Part shown: positions 1 to 8,175 of the stretch, piece after piece | Position numbering within the stretch: the first letter of the stretch is position 1 | How the letters are laid out: each line of letters starts with the position of its first letter | From: DATMQA01 sp035566895 | GTDB taxonomy: Bacteria > Verrucomicrobiota > Verrucomicrobiia > Limisphaerales > UBA8199 | Assembly (NCBI GenBank): GCA_035566895.1 | Contig: DATMQA010000096.1 | Coordinates: 6,176-70,175 of the forward strand | Direction: 5' to 3' | DNA: 64,000 bases | The notes under the pieces: model-generated | Told to the model about the DNA's origin: nothing | Seen by the model: only the letters and a program-made list of their open reading frames with translations | The model's database searches: none | Position numbers and translations under genes: made by a program

Positions 1-2747
1 ACCCGCCGGACCGACTCCTCGTCTTCGACCAGCAGGACGGTTTCAGTGCCGCCGGGCGGCTTGAGTTCGGCCCGCTGCCCCGCCCCTGCTTTGGCCGGCG
101 GCGGAATGGCGGGCAGGAAAACATTGAAAGTCGTGCCCTTGCCGACCTGGCTCGACACCTCGACCCAGCCCTGGTGCTGCTTCACGATTCCATAGACGGT
201 CGCCAGCCCCAACCCGGTGCCTTTGCCCGGCTCTTTCGTGGTAAAGAACGGATCGAAAATCCGGGGCAAATGTTCGGGCGCGATCCCGGTCCCGGTGTCA
301 CTCACGCTCAAGCAGACGAATTCCCCGGGCCTGGCTTCAGCCCGGCCGTGAGCCGCGGCCTCATCCAGGACCACCTTGGCGGTGGCGATACGGACCTGGC
401 CGCCGCGGGGCATCGCATCGCGCGCGTTGACGACCAGGTTCAGCAGCACCTGCTCAATCATCCCGGGGTCGGCTTCGACGAAGGAAGACTCCTTCTCGTA
501 AACGCATTCCAGCCGGATATCCTCGCGAATGAGGCGCTGCAGCATTTTGATTAAGTTCTTAATCAAATCATCCAGCACCAGCGGCTGAGAACGCATCAGC
601 TCTTTGCGGCTGAACAGGAGGAGCTGGCGGGTGAGGTTGGCCGCCCGTTCGGCAGCGGCGATCACCTGGTTTAGACCCTGGCTGGTTTCAGCGCTGAGCT
701 GGCCGGGCTCCAGCGACAGCAGTTCGGCATTGCCGCGGATCACCGCCAGCATGTTGTTGAAATCATGCGCCACGCCGCCTGCCAGTTGCCCGATGGCTTC
801 CAGCTTTTGGGACTGGCGGAACTGCGCCTCGAGCCGCTTTTGCTCGGTGATGTCGCGGTGGGTCCAGATCCTCCCGTAGTGGGTCCCATCCTTGCCCAGC
901 ACCGGAGAGGAATAGCGGTCCAGAACCGTTCCGTCGGTGAGTTCGAGCTCATCCCGGCTGACATCGTTCGGGTGAGCGTAGAGGTGCTCGACTTTCGCCA
1001 GGAAAGCCTGAGGGTCCTTCATCTTCCCCATCGCGAACTGCAATTGTTTTCGCTCATCAACGTCGTTGGAGATCTCCGGGGGAATTTTCCACAGCGCGTT
1101 CAACCGCTGGTTCTGAAGGATCTTCTTTCCCTCGGTGTTGACCACCAGGATGCCATCCAGCGACGAGTTCACCTGCGCCTCGAGGAATGCGGTCTTCCAC
1201 TGCAGCTCGGCTTCGGCCTGTTTTTGGACCGTAATATCCTGGGCGGTGCCAACGAGGCGCACTATTTTTCCAGCCTCATCACGAACCGCGCAGCCCAGCT
1301 CGCGGACCACCCGTTTCTCTCCCGCCGGCGTGCTAATCCCATAAACGATCTCAAAGGACTTGCCTTCCGTGCGGGCTTGCCGGTTTGTCTCAAGCACCCT
1401 TTCTCGGTCAGACACGTCCACCCTCTCGAAAAACGAATTATAGTTGGTGGCAAGTTTGCCTTTTTCGAGCCCGAAAATGCGGTAGAGTTCGTCCGACCAG
1501 GCGATCCGGTCGGCGGCGATATCCCAGCTCCAATTCCCGTATTTGGCCAGCCGTTGCGCCTCGGCCAGTTCCGCCTCACTCCGCCGCAGGGCTTCTTCCG
1601 CCTCTTTCCGTTCCGTGACGTCCTGTTTAACGGCGATGAAGTGGGTGACCGCTCCCGGTTCGTCCCGCACGGGTGTGATCGTGCTCTCTTCGGTGTAAAG
1701 GCTGCCGTCCTTCCGGCGGTTGATCATTTCCGCGTGCCACACCCGCCCGGCGCGAATGGTGGCCCAAAGCGCTTTGTAAAAGGCAGGGTCGTGCGCGCCG
1801 GATTTGAGCAGGCTCGACTTCCGGCCGCAGGCCTCCCCCGAGGAGTAGCCGGTCAACTCGCTGAAAGCCGGGTTGACCCAAAGGATTACGCCTTCGCTGT
1901 CGGTGATAGCGACCGCGTTAGCCGTTGCCTCCAGTGCCGTGCTCAGCAACCGCAACTGCTCCTCGCCGTGTTTGCGCTCGGTGACGTCCCAGTTGGTTCC
2001 CAATATGCGGATTGGGAGTCCGGAAGCATCCCGCTGGACCAGGCCGGCCGCCTTGATGTAATGAACGGAGTTGTCCGGCCAGAGGACGCGAAACTCAGTG
2101 TCAAAGTCCTTCTCACCGCGCAGGGCCATTTGGACCTCTTCGTTCGCGCGCGCCCGATCCTCGTGGTGCACGCCGGCCTGCCAGGCCTCGTAAGCGCCTT
2201 TGAATTGGTCGGGATTAATGCCATAGAGCCGGTACATGGCCTCGTCCCAGACGAGCTTATCGGTGATAAGGTCGTGGTCCCAGATGCCGACATTGGCTGC
2301 GCGCGTGGCCAGCAGCAGCCGGTCGGCTAGCTGGCGGGAATTCTCCTCGGCTTGCTGGCGGGCGCGGCGCAGCTCCCGTTGCTCCAAAGAGCGGCGCACC
2401 ACCGGCGCCAATCGCGCCAGATGGTCCTTCACCACATAATCGGTCGCGCCCGACTTGAGGCTTTCGACCGCGCGCTCTGCGCCGATGGTCCCGGACACAA
2501 AGATAAACGGCACCTCCGGGCAAGCCTGGCGGGCGAGGACTAACGCCTTGGCCCCATCGAATGACGGCAAGGTGAAGTCCGAAAAAATCAGGTCAAACTT
2601 CTCCCGGCCAAGTGCCTGCTCATACTCCGCTTGTGTTTTGACATAAGTGAATTCACAGACCAGGCCGTCGCGGGCAAGCGCGGCGGCGACCAGTTCGCGG
2701 TCGCGCGAATCGTCCTCTAAATATAAAATCCTGAGCGGTGTTCCCAC
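1..2747 (-). CDS. Hybrid multi-PAS sensor histidine kinase (3' end outside window)
   Basis: Two-component signalling protein, probably cytoplasmic because no membrane segment is visible. Domain order, read by hand on the minus strand: an N-terminal receiver domain (ILYLEDDSRDRELV, then FSDFTLPSFDGAKAL with the phospho-acceptor Asp), about four PAS/PAC modules (repeated 'D.TERK' and 'DITVQKQAE' ends), a HisKA domain with the phospho-His in GGVAHDFNNMLAVI, and an HATPase domain with N box (NLVVNARDAM) and G boxes (DTGTGIAPEH, GTGLGLATVYG). It ends in the start of a second receiver (TVLLVEDEESVR) that runs off the window. The GTG at 2747 is chosen because AAGGGTGGA lies just upstream; there is no in-frame ATG near it. 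Signal and partner are unknown. The + strand ORF over this gene is an antisense shadow. Confidence 0.93.
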   Translation of the reverse strand, partial: MGTPLRILYLEDDSRDRELVAAALARDGLVCEFTYVKTQAEYEQALGREKFDLIFSDFTLPSFDGAKALVLARQACPEVPFIFVSGTIGAERAVESLKSGATDYVVKDHLARLAPVVRRSLEQRELRRARQQAEENSRQLADRLLLATRAANVGIWDHDLITDKLVWDEAMYRLYGINPDQFKGAYEAWQAGVHHEDRARANEEVQMALRGEKDFDTEFRVLWPDNSVHYIKAAGLVQRDASGLPIRILGTNWDVTERKHGEEQLRLLSTALEATANAVAITDSEGVILWVNPAFSELTGYSSGEACGRKSSLLKSGAHDPAFYKALWATIRAGRVWHAEMINRRKDGSLYTEESTITPVRDEPGAVTHFIAVKQDVTERKEAEEALRRSEAELAEAQRLAKYGNWSWDIAADRIAWSDELYRIFGLEKGKLATNYNSFFERVDVSDRERVLETNRQARTEGKSFEIVYGISTPAGEKRVVRELGCAVRDEAGKIVRLVGTAQDITVQKQAEAELQWKTAFLEAQVNSSLDGILVVNTEGKKILQNQRLNALWKIPPEISNDVDERKQLQFAMGKMKDPQAFLAKVEHLYAHPNDVSRDELELTDGTVLDRYSSPVLGKDGTHYGRIWTHRDITEQKRLEAQFRQSQKLEAIGQLAGGVAHDFNNMLAVIRGNAELLSLEPGQLSAETSQGLNQVIAAAERAANLTRQLLLFSRKELMRSQPLVLDDLIKNLIKMLQRLIREDIRLECVYEKESSFVEADPGMIEQVLLNLVVNARDAMPRGGQVRIATAKVVLDEAAAHGRAEARPGEFVCLSVSDTGTGIAPEHLPRIFDPFFTTKEPGKGTGLGLATVYGIVKQHQGWVEVSSQVGKGTTFNVFLPAIPPPAKAGAGQRAELKPPGGTETVLLVEDEESVRR

Positions 2748-2859
2748 AATTCCACCCTTAAGCAGCAGGTAGCGTGCCGGAAGGGCCCTTCGCGGGCGCC
2801 ATTTCGTTCAGTAGGAGACGACGGCAGGAGTCTCTAAACCCATTTAACTCTTTGGTTGC

Positions 2860-2878
2860 GGCACAGCCGCGCTGTGCC
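2860..2878. terminator. Hairpin between sensor kinase and small gene
   Basis: A perfect 8-bp stem (GGCACAGC / GCTGTGCC) with a 3-nt loop sits about 20 bp past the stop of the small minus-strand gene at 2895. There is no T-tract on either strand, so an intrinsic terminator is not proven; it may be a dispersed hairpin repeat. Confidence 0.35.
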
Positions 2879-2894
2879 CGTCCCGTTCGTTGCC

Positions 2895-3092
2895 TCAACA
2901 CGTGATCGCGAAATCGTACAGCCCATCTTCGGACCTGAACGCCACCTCGACGTCCTTCATGGCCTTCCCCTTCGCAAACAAGGTCGCCTCTCGGCTGCCC
3001 TTGAAGCAACGTGCCTTCGCTCCATCCGCGACCCACTGTTCCCCTTCCTGGAAGAACAGCCGGCTCTTAACACCGCGCAATAATACTCTCAT
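2895..3092 (-). CDS. Small Verrucomicrobia-type protein, copy 1 of a 3-member family
   Basis: A 65-residue protein of unknown function. It is supported by similarity to two other small minus-strand genes in this window (46040-46249 and 46667-46873). The shared pattern is [KR]V[LF]LR near the N-terminus, an aromatic pair or Y.. before 'G..W', an 'A..(D)F' segment, 'A..L(A)' and a final '[DN].E[VL].[FL]'. The longer reading frame starts at 3212, but the family alignment begins at the ATG at 3092. GAGG lies about 13 nt upstream. No signal peptide or membrane segment. It is the last of three minus-strand genes (3870 to 2895). Confidence 0.6.
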   Translation of the reverse strand: MRVLLRGVKSRLFFQEGEQWVADGAKARCFKGSREATLFAKGKAMKDVEVAFRSEDGLYDFAITC

Positions 3093-3231
3093 AGATTTCA
3101 AGTTACCTCGCTGGGGCGCCGTATTGAAAGGAAATAACATTTTTTCTTTATTATAATGCCGGCTATCACTCGCATTTCTTATGCCAGGAAAGGCAGGTTC
3201 CCACATGACCACTGACCCCCGGTCACCGATT

Positions 3232-3639
3232 TCAAAGGGTCCAGCGGCGGTAGTGGATCAGCTCGCGGTGACCATTACCGTGAGCGTCCACCAACACCTG
3301 GAAATGAATCCGGTCGGTGTCCCCAACCTTGCCGGACAACGCCACGCGCAGCATCCTGAGCAGGTCCCAAAGACGCCCAGTAATCGACTGACCACCCTTT
3401 AGTTCAAGGACTTCGCCCCCACCCTCTGACTTCCTCCAGGTTCCACCCGCCTCAACGGTCTCGGCTCAGGCCGTGCGCGTGATGGCCATCGGCACTTTGA
3501 ACCCGGCCTGTTTACAGAGCGGTTGCCCCTGGTCATCCGTGGCCGTGGTCAAATCCACCAACCCCCCATCGGCAATCGCCTGGGCACGGGTATAACGGTA
3601 GATAGGCTCACCCCAAAAGCTGTCGCCTTGGTTTTCCAT
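3232..3639 (-). pseudogene. DUF6573-like gene interrupted by an in-frame TGA
   Basis: The minus frame from ATG 3639 reads MENQGDSFWGEPIYRYTRAQ, continues AIADGGLVDL and KVPMAITRTA, then hits TGA at 3466-3468. After the stop the same frame continues with AETVEAGGTW, ITGRLWDLLRML and FQVLVDAHGNG to a second stop at 3232. 'Y.YTRAQAI.DG.LVD', 'AGFK.P.A.T' and 'GRLWD.L.MLR' are what I remember of the DUF6573 family, where a Trp codon is usual at the place of the TGA (TGG to TGA is one base). No frameshift is needed. Function of the family is unknown. It lies 9 bp downstream of the membrane gene at 3649-3870, so the two were probably co-transcribed. Readthrough or sequencing error are alternatives. 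Confidence 0.55.
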
Positions 3640-3648
3640 GGTCGTTTT

Positions 3649-3870
3649 TTAGGGCTCGTTCGGGGATATCAGATGCCCCTCGGGAGCGCTCGGGGGTTCA
3701 ATGCGTCTTACGTCTTGCAACTGAACGAGGCGCGCCAGGTGCTTTACGATTTTGTTGAGACGCGAGACAATGAGCAGGGGTAGAATCAGCCACGATATGG
3801 CCAGCGTCAGAAGCAGAGCGAGCGCAGCCACACCGGCGAGCCCGCCCACCAGGTCAGGAAGGTTATTCAT
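3649..3870 (-). CDS. Small single-pass membrane protein
   Basis: A 73-residue protein with one clear hydrophobic helix (about residues 10-35, GVAALALLLTLAISWLILPL) followed by a basic/amphipathic stretch (SRLNKIVKHLARLVQLQDV), a pattern of a short inner-membrane anchor with a cytoplasmic helix. Function unknown. It is followed after 9 bp by the broken DUF6573-like gene. The start ATG has no strong ribosome-binding site, so the exact start is uncertain. Confidence 0.55.
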   Translation of the reverse strand: MNNLPDLVGGLAGVAALALLLTLAISWLILPLLIVSRLNKIVKHLARLVQLQDVRRIEPPSAPEGHLISPNEP

Positions 3871-4064
3871 AAGTTTGGATTTGTGTTTTTGGTTTCAGTT
3901 ATATCTTTCTGTGAGGTCTCTCACCCGTAAAATTCTGAGCGACCGCCAGGCACACAACGCCCGAGCCCTAATATCTTGCCTTGCCAGGCAAAGGGTTCCA
4001 CAAGGTCAGGCTCTACTTGCACTTAATCTATTGACTTCCAATCCCCCCGAAGGAGATTACCCGC
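3871..4064. other. Divergent intergenic region
   Basis: Lies between the minus-strand group ending its 5' end at 3870 and the plus-strand group starting at 4065. It holds a short stem (TTGCCT/AGGCAA at about 3976-3991) and the strong ribosome-binding site AAGGAGATT just before the ATG at 4065. I see no clear promoter pair. Confidence 0.4.
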
Positions 4065-4334
4065 ATGGACGATTTTATTCTTCTCGATGCTGACAGCTCG
4101 GGCGGTCACGGTCTGCCACCGACATACTTGGTTGCAGTCGGCGTGGGCATGCATGGGCAACACGGCTGGTGGAAAGACCATGTTGTCATGGGGAGCGACT
4201 GCGTCACGCACGAGGAATGGGACCACATGGTCAATCGCTTAATCAAATCTCTCGAAACGGTTCGGCGTAAAGGGCACGCCAAGCTTGAGAAAAACTATTC
4301 TCAAACAGGCGCAACGATGGCCGAAGTAAAATGA
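4065..4334 (+). CDS. Hypothetical protein (89 aa), first of an overlapping cluster
   Basis: Unknown protein; His- and Trp-rich middle (HGQHGWWKDHVVMGSDCVTH). It has the best ribosome-binding site of the region (AAGGAGATT, 8 nt before ATG) and overlaps the next gene by the sequence ATGA, so translation is probably coupled. It opens a run of seven tightly packed small plus-strand genes to 6290. No domain recognised. Confidence 0.7.
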   Translation: MDDFILLDADSSGGHGLPPTYLVAVGVGMHGQHGWWKDHVVMGSDCVTHEEWDHMVNRLIKSLETVRRKGHAKLEKNYSQTGATMAEVK

Positions 4335-4582
4335 GCTTTGAAGAGGAAATGGAGAAGTTCTGGAAGGCGTTCCCCGAACCGGAGAAGCGGAAAAGCATGG
4401 AGTCCTATCCGCCGTATCAAAAGGCAATCCAGGCCCATGATGTTCGCAAAGCCTCAGAAATTGCCTGCTCCTTCTTTTCCGGGGATGCGAAGGCGCAGGC
4501 GGAAGCTTTGTCGAAGCACGGGTTCCTCTATGTGGAGATTTTCGGGCCGAACAAGAGGATTATTCCGGGGGTCTTACGCTAG
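4331..4582 (+). CDS. Hypothetical acidic/helical protein (83 aa)
   Basis: Starts on the ATG of an ATGA overlap with the preceding gene. The protein is helix-rich and charged (MSFEEEMEKFWKAFPEPEKR, then KAIQAHDVRKASEIACSFF) and ends VEIFGPNKRIIPGVLR. No family recognised. Position and coupling indicate it belongs to the same operon as 4065-6290. Confidence 0.65.
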   Translation: MSFEEEMEKFWKAFPEPEKRKSMESYPPYQKAIQAHDVRKASEIACSFFSGDAKAQAEALSKHGFLYVEIFGPNKRIIPGVLR

Positions 4583-4585
4583 GCG

Positions 4586-4858
4586 GTGAAAGTCACCCTT
4601 AATGCATCAGAGATGGAGGTTCTTTTCCGTCAAGACCCACGCACAGAGCGGCGGGGAGGTTACCAGAGCTTTCTTGTTAAATTGCAGCGCAAAACTGACC
4701 GACCGACAGTCGCGCTGGCGCTCACGGATTCGGATTTGGAAAAGATTCCGCGCTACGCTTTTGACTATGGCAACGGCGGATGGGAGGACAGACTGCGGGG
4801 TGTCTTCGAGCGGCACTTGGGAGGGCGGCTCGGAAGGCAAGTGAGATTGCCTGAATAG
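4586..4858 (+). CDS. Hypothetical protein (90 aa), GTG start
   Basis: Begins with GTG at 4586, three bases after the previous stop; the first in-frame ATG is further in and would truncate the ordered N-terminus (KVTLNASEMEVLFRQDP). The C-terminal half (YGNGGWEDRLRGVFERHLG) looks folded. Unknown function; member of the small-gene operon. Confidence 0.6.
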   Translation: MKVTLNASEMEVLFRQDPRTERRGGYQSFLVKLQRKTDRPTVALALTDSDLEKIPRYAFDYGNGGWEDRLRGVFERHLGGRLGRQVRLPE

Positions 4859-4860
4859 AT

Positions 4861-5163
4861 ATGACAAACGAAGCGATTCGCAGTGCGCTCTTTGAGAGGC
4901 TCGCAAAAAGACGGTGGATTTCCAAAACGTGGACCAAGGACCTTGCACCAAATCAAATGCAATACAGGGTGGAGTTTACAGAGTTGGGCATTGCCCGGAT
5001 TCGAGACCTCTATCCATTGTTGGACGAGTTGGGATTCCTAACGGGCTGGCTCGGTGGGGAGCTTGAGTATTTGTGCATGTTGGTCGGGGATTGTATTAAG
5101 GAGCACGGCCCCGGAACCGCAGGCGACACGGGCGAACCTCAAGGTCCCCGGCGAGGTTTATGA
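4861..5163 (+). CDS. Hypothetical protein (100 aa)
   Basis: Two bases after the previous stop. N-terminal part resembles a small helical/winged-helix fold (IRSALFERLAKRRWISKTWT, then LGIARIRDLYPLLDELGFL), but I cannot assign a family. The last 20 residues are Gly/Pro-rich and probably disordered. Ends in an ATGA overlap with the membrane protein that follows. Confidence 0.6.
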   Translation: MTNEAIRSALFERLAKRRWISKTWTKDLAPNQMQYRVEFTELGIARIRDLYPLLDELGFLTGWLGGELEYLCMLVGDCIKEHGPGTAGDTGEPQGPRRGL

Positions 5164-5894
5164 CAACAAACGAGTTGGCGCTGTTTGTTAATGCCATTAG
5201 AGAACACGACACTTTCAGTCTGATTCAGTTCATCGTCCTTTTGCTTGTTTCCGGTGTCGGTGCCGCGATTGGGGCCTACTTGGTGGAAAAAGGAAAGAAC
5301 AGGGCAACCAAGGAGGACGTGAGCAAGATAACCAGTCAGATTGAGTCAGTGAAAACTGAGTTTCGACTGGTGGAAAAGAAGGCTGAGAACGCTTTTGCGT
5401 TAAGCGCAACGTCGCACATGGCAAACACGGCTTTCGATAAGCACATTGAATTTTGCGAGAAATACGCGGCTGAGATGGACAAAGGTCTGTCGATTCTTAT
5501 TCAAAAGGGCACCACAGTTGAGGCGCTGGAAATTTCGGTGCGACTCTTTGCCATCAGGCGACAATTTGTGCTTTGGGTGCCGAAAGACGTGGGCGCTCGA
5601 TTGGACAAGCTGGAGGCAGCGCTCCGCCGGGTGGGTGCCGACGAGCACCTTTTGCCCCATTTACCGGTTGGGGAAAAACGATCCAAGCTGGTTCATGAGC
5701 TGCTTGACCTGTTCAGCAAGATTACAACGATAGAAGACCTGCCCGACAAACCGGCTCCTGAGCTTGCCCATGTCAAAATTATTGAGGGCTTGAGGGACAT
5801 CCTGGGAGTCGAGAAGCTTACCCAGTTACGGAACCACTTTTTCGACCAAGCGCTGTCCGCCGTAAGAGAGACCGTTCAGAAATGCGAGAAATGA
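5160..5894 (+). CDS. Membrane-anchored coiled-coil protein (244 aa)
   Basis: One transmembrane helix near residues 20-43 (FIVLLLVSGVGAAIGAYLVE) is followed by a charged coiled-coil-like stretch (EDVSKITSQIESVKTEFRLVEKK) and a helical C-terminal domain. The layout resembles small membrane-anchored proteins often found near phage or defence genes, but no catalytic motif is visible, so no function is given. It is ATGA-coupled to the gene before and overlaps the next by 13 bp. Confidence 0.7.
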   Translation: MTTNELALFVNAIREHDTFSLIQFIVLLLVSGVGAAIGAYLVEKGKNRATKEDVSKITSQIESVKTEFRLVEKKAENAFALSATSHMANTAFDKHIEFCEKYAAEMDKGLSILIQKGTTVEALEISVRLFAIRRQFVLWVPKDVGARLDKLEAALRRVGADEHLLPHLPVGEKRSKLVHELLDLFSKITTIEDLPDKPAPELAHVKIIEGLRDILGVEKLTQLRNHFFDQALSAVRETVQKCEK

Positions 5895-6052
5895 CCCGAA
5901 GAGAATTTATCCAACAGTGCCGCACACTGGCCAAAGACCTCCGGCGCGCCCAACACAAGCGGGACAGCTTGATCCGCGCCATGGCGCACACCCTGGCGTG
6001 GGTTGATTTTTGGGGGACACACGATCCCGCAGGCATTATCGGCCTGTTATAA
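5882..6052 (+). CDS. Small basic protein (56 aa)
   Basis: Reads MREMTRREFIQQCRTLAKDL, then RRAQHKRDSLIRAM and a hydrophobic C-terminus ending GIIGLL. It overlaps the end of the preceding gene by 13 bp and ends two bases before the next ATG, the same spacing as the rest of the cluster. Function unknown; an amphipathic helix is likely. ATG at 5891 (MTRREF) is an alternative start. Confidence 0.5.
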   Translation: MREMTRREFIQQCRTLAKDLRRAQHKRDSLIRAMAHTLAWVDFWGTHDPAGIIGLL

Positions 6053-6053
6053 T

Positions 6054-6290
6054 ATGTGGCTGGACCTCCTGTTTCCCCTGATATTGATCGGTGTGACGTT
6101 CCTGGTCGCCTTGCTCTGTGACAGCGGTTCCGAGTTGCTCAAATATGCGTGGTGTTTCGCTGCGTTCGTGACGGTCTGTTGCTTTGGGCTGGCAGCCATT
6201 TTTTACGGGAAACCGATCCAAGGCGTGCTGATGCCCCTTGCGTTATTCTCTATTCTCTGGTTTTTAGTGCTCTATAGTTCGAGGAATTGA
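6054..6290 (+). CDS. Small three-helix membrane protein (78 aa)
   Basis: Three hydrophobic segments (LLFPLILIGVTFLVALL, YAWCFAAFVTVCCFGLAAIF and VLMPLALFSILWFLVLY) with short loops, so an integral inner-membrane protein. ATG 6054 is preferred over the upstream TTG at 6003 because it immediately follows the stop of the preceding small gene. Last gene of the packed cluster. Role unknown. Confidence 0.6.
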   Translation: MWLDLLFPLILIGVTFLVALLCDSGSELLKYAWCFAAFVTVCCFGLAAIFYGKPIQGVLMPLALFSILWFLVLYSSRN

Positions 6291-6410
6291 GGATGGCCAA
6301 CAGGCTTTTTCTTTTTTGAAGAATTGAGTTGATCGAGACCGGTGGCGGCTGAAAAGTGTCGGGATATTGACCAACGTGCGCTTTGGAGCGCACCAACGAA
6401 AGAACATAAT

Positions 6411-6608
6411 ATGAGTGCTGATTCCAGAGAGAAAAAGAACGCCCTTTATGCGACTGGTAGTGAGTTTGAAGTTGGACACGACGAAGAAGGTAAAGGCTTG
6501 ATTCGGATAAAAAGAGTAAGCCCAATTCCTGGTGAGCTTATATTCCACGCTTCAGAAATCAAAATTCTTCAGGATATACTCCAACACGAAGCATCTTCCC
6601 TGCGTTAG
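6411..6608 (+). CDS. Hypothetical protein (65 aa)
   Basis: Starts at ATG 6411 (MSADSREKKNALYATGSEFE). The middle has alternating beta-like residues (EGKGLIRIKRVSPIPGELIF) and the end is helical (SEIKILQDILQHEASSL). A longer GTG-start form from 6342 is open but its extension looks non-coding. Unknown function. Confidence 0.5.
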   Translation: MSADSREKKNALYATGSEFEVGHDEEGKGLIRIKRVSPIPGELIFHASEIKILQDILQHEASSLR

Positions 6609-6629
6609 CCCGACGACGCGGTCTCCCGC

Positions 6630-6867
6630 TCAGGCGGCGGGTGCGCCGATGGCCAGGTCCAGATAATACTCCGTGCCCTTAACGAAGCTGCCAAAGCCGC
6701 TGGAGTTTTCGATAGTCCTGACCAGCGCAAAATAAGGCAGCCAGTCAAACCACTGGTTCGCAAAGTCAGGAGCCTGGCTTTTGACGTGCGTGAAGGTGAC
6801 GACCTTCCGGTCAATCACGGACTTCGGCGCAAAGCGCTTTGCAGCGAACGGATCATTTTGTGCTCAT
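6630..6867 (-). pseudogene. Small gene with a probable one-base frameshift at a T/A run
   Basis: On the minus strand an excellent ribosome-binding site (GGAGGAATCTTT) precedes ATG 6867, but that frame reads MSTK and stops. Removing one A from the AAAA run (T-run 6856-6859 on the + strand) gives MSTNDPFAAKRFAPKSVIDR running into KVVTFTHVKSQAPDFAN, WFDWLPYFALVRT and FVKGTEYYLDLAIGAPAA to the stop at 6630. That protein (about 78 aa) looks well formed. The alternative is a real start at GTG 6818 (62 aa) without a good ribosome-binding site. Either the gene is decayed, the run slips during expression, or the base is a sequencing error. Confidence 0.5.
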
Positions 6868-7118
6868 AAAGATTCCTCCGTTTTATTGCGGGCGGCAGCG
6901 ACGAGCGCGTCCTTCATGTGGTGAGGTGAGGTAAGGCCCCTGATGGAATGCTGATGAAAGAGCAGGCCCCTAACCAGCTTTCCTGCTTCCATACCCGCGC
7001 TCCACTTTAAATCAGTTTCTTCCAAAATTTGGACACTCCCGTGTGCCCTCCCTATCCCCCAACTTCCTCTGCCTCCACCGCAGTAGCTCTCTATCCCTAT
7101 TTTTCCAGCTAATTTCAC
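6864..7118 (-). CDS. Doubtful small ORF coupled to the frameshifted gene
   Basis: Minus-strand frame ending LVAAARNKTEESL with its stop overlapping the next start (TTATGA). The first 30 residues are low-complexity (Gly/Ser/Arg) and look non-coding; the credible part starts about MEAGKLVRGLLFHQHSIRGL. No family recognised. Confidence 0.3.
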   Translation of the reverse strand: MKLAGKIGIESYCGGGRGSWGIGRAHGSVQILEETDLKWSAGMEAGKLVRGLLFHQHSIRGLTSPHHMKDALVAAARNKTEESL

Positions 7119-7417
7119 GAACTGCTATAAGCTTCCAAAAAGCATAAGATAAGCTATACTGTCAAGCGTAATTGGCAGCGGAAATGCTTCATCTTTTTCG
7201 GCCTATCCAATGGTCGCTGCGTCTAAAAGCAGACCGCTCAAAGTGACCGCGCGCCGACCGGCCATCGGCAGGCAAAAGGACCATATGTCCGCCATATTAT
7301 GCCGGCTGCCCGACAGCCGATTTCGTCAAAGGAGCACTACCGCCCCAGCCCGCCCTCTCTGTGCTCACCGATCCCTCAATCCACCAATCCATTAATCCAC
7401 CATCGCTCATCCGCCTT
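7119..7417. other. Intergenic, with a short octamer repeat
   Basis: No credible gene. It contains three octamers AATCCACC / AATCCATT / AATCCACC at 7378-7401 just before the terminase fragment. The plus-strand reading frame through it is Arg/Pro-rich and not protein-like. Confidence 0.4.
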
Positions 7418-8130
7418 ATGAGCGCCATCCTCCCCTGTCTCGCCATCGACTCCGACGCCAAGCTGCTCAAGCATTTCATGCCTCACCAGCTCAATTGGAT
7501 CGACGCCGAGGAACAAATCCACGCCCTCGGCAAACAAGCCTTCGCCTTCGCCGAAAAAGCCGTCCGCATCGGCTGGACCTATGCCGACGGCTTCAAAAAT
7601 GTCCGCAAACGCCTCCGCTTCAAAAAACGCCATTACCTCTTCGCCACCAAAGATTGGCCCAGCGCCCTCGAATACATGAACCAGGTTTACGAATTCGCCG
7701 AATTCTTCAACCTCACCGGCACCATCGTCTCCCATGGCGAAGAGTCTCTCCAGGTCCCACGCCTCGACCCCGATGGCCGCGAAAGCGCCTTCACCGAGGA
7801 AGTCAAAATCGGCTCGATTAAGTTCGACAATGGCTCCCGCATCATCGCTTTCTCCTCCAACCCCCAGGCCATGGCTGTCTACGGCGGCGATGTCGGCCTC
7901 GACGAATTCGCCAAACATCGCAACGCCAAACTTCTCTGGCAAACCGCTCAGGGCCGCGTCGCCCTCGGCCACGACGCCACGGTTTGGTCCTCCCACGACG
8001 GCGAAGACACTCTCTTCAATGAGTTCGCCCAGCTCGCCCGCGCCGGCAAAGGTCCCTGGAACCTTTACTACCGCGTCACCCTCCCCGACGCCCTCGACTC
8101 CGGCCTCCTCGACCTCGTCAACCGCCTCCG
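7418..8130 (+). pseudogene. Phage terminase large subunit-like fragment (Mu gp28-like), truncated
   Basis: From ATG 7418 the protein reads MSAILPCLAIDSDAKLLKHF, then GWTYADGFKNVRKRLRFKKR, FATKDWPSALEYMNQVYEF, IAFSSNPQAMAVYGGDVGLD and WQTAQGRVALGHDATVWSSH, the order expected for the ATPase half of a terminase-like large subunit (Walker-B-like VYGGDVGLDEF). Coding quality collapses after residue about 230 (LLDLVNRL): the rest of the frame is Pro/Ser-rich junk while the adjacent frame becomes coding. The nuclease half is therefore missing. No capsid, portal or integrase gene is nearby, so this is a relic and not a prophage. Confidence 0.65.
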
Positions 8131-8175
8131 CCCTTCCCTCCCCACCTCCTCGAACAGTTCGTTCAATGGATTTCC

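Noticed and set aside
765..2330. Long plus-strand ORF (521 codons)
   Set aside because: It is antisense to a sensor kinase whose minus-strand frame has all domain motifs; long antisense frames are expected at this GC content.
3466..3468. Selenocysteine codon
   Set aside because: The expected residue is Trp, no SECIS-like hairpin is evident just after the TGA, and no sel genes are in the window.
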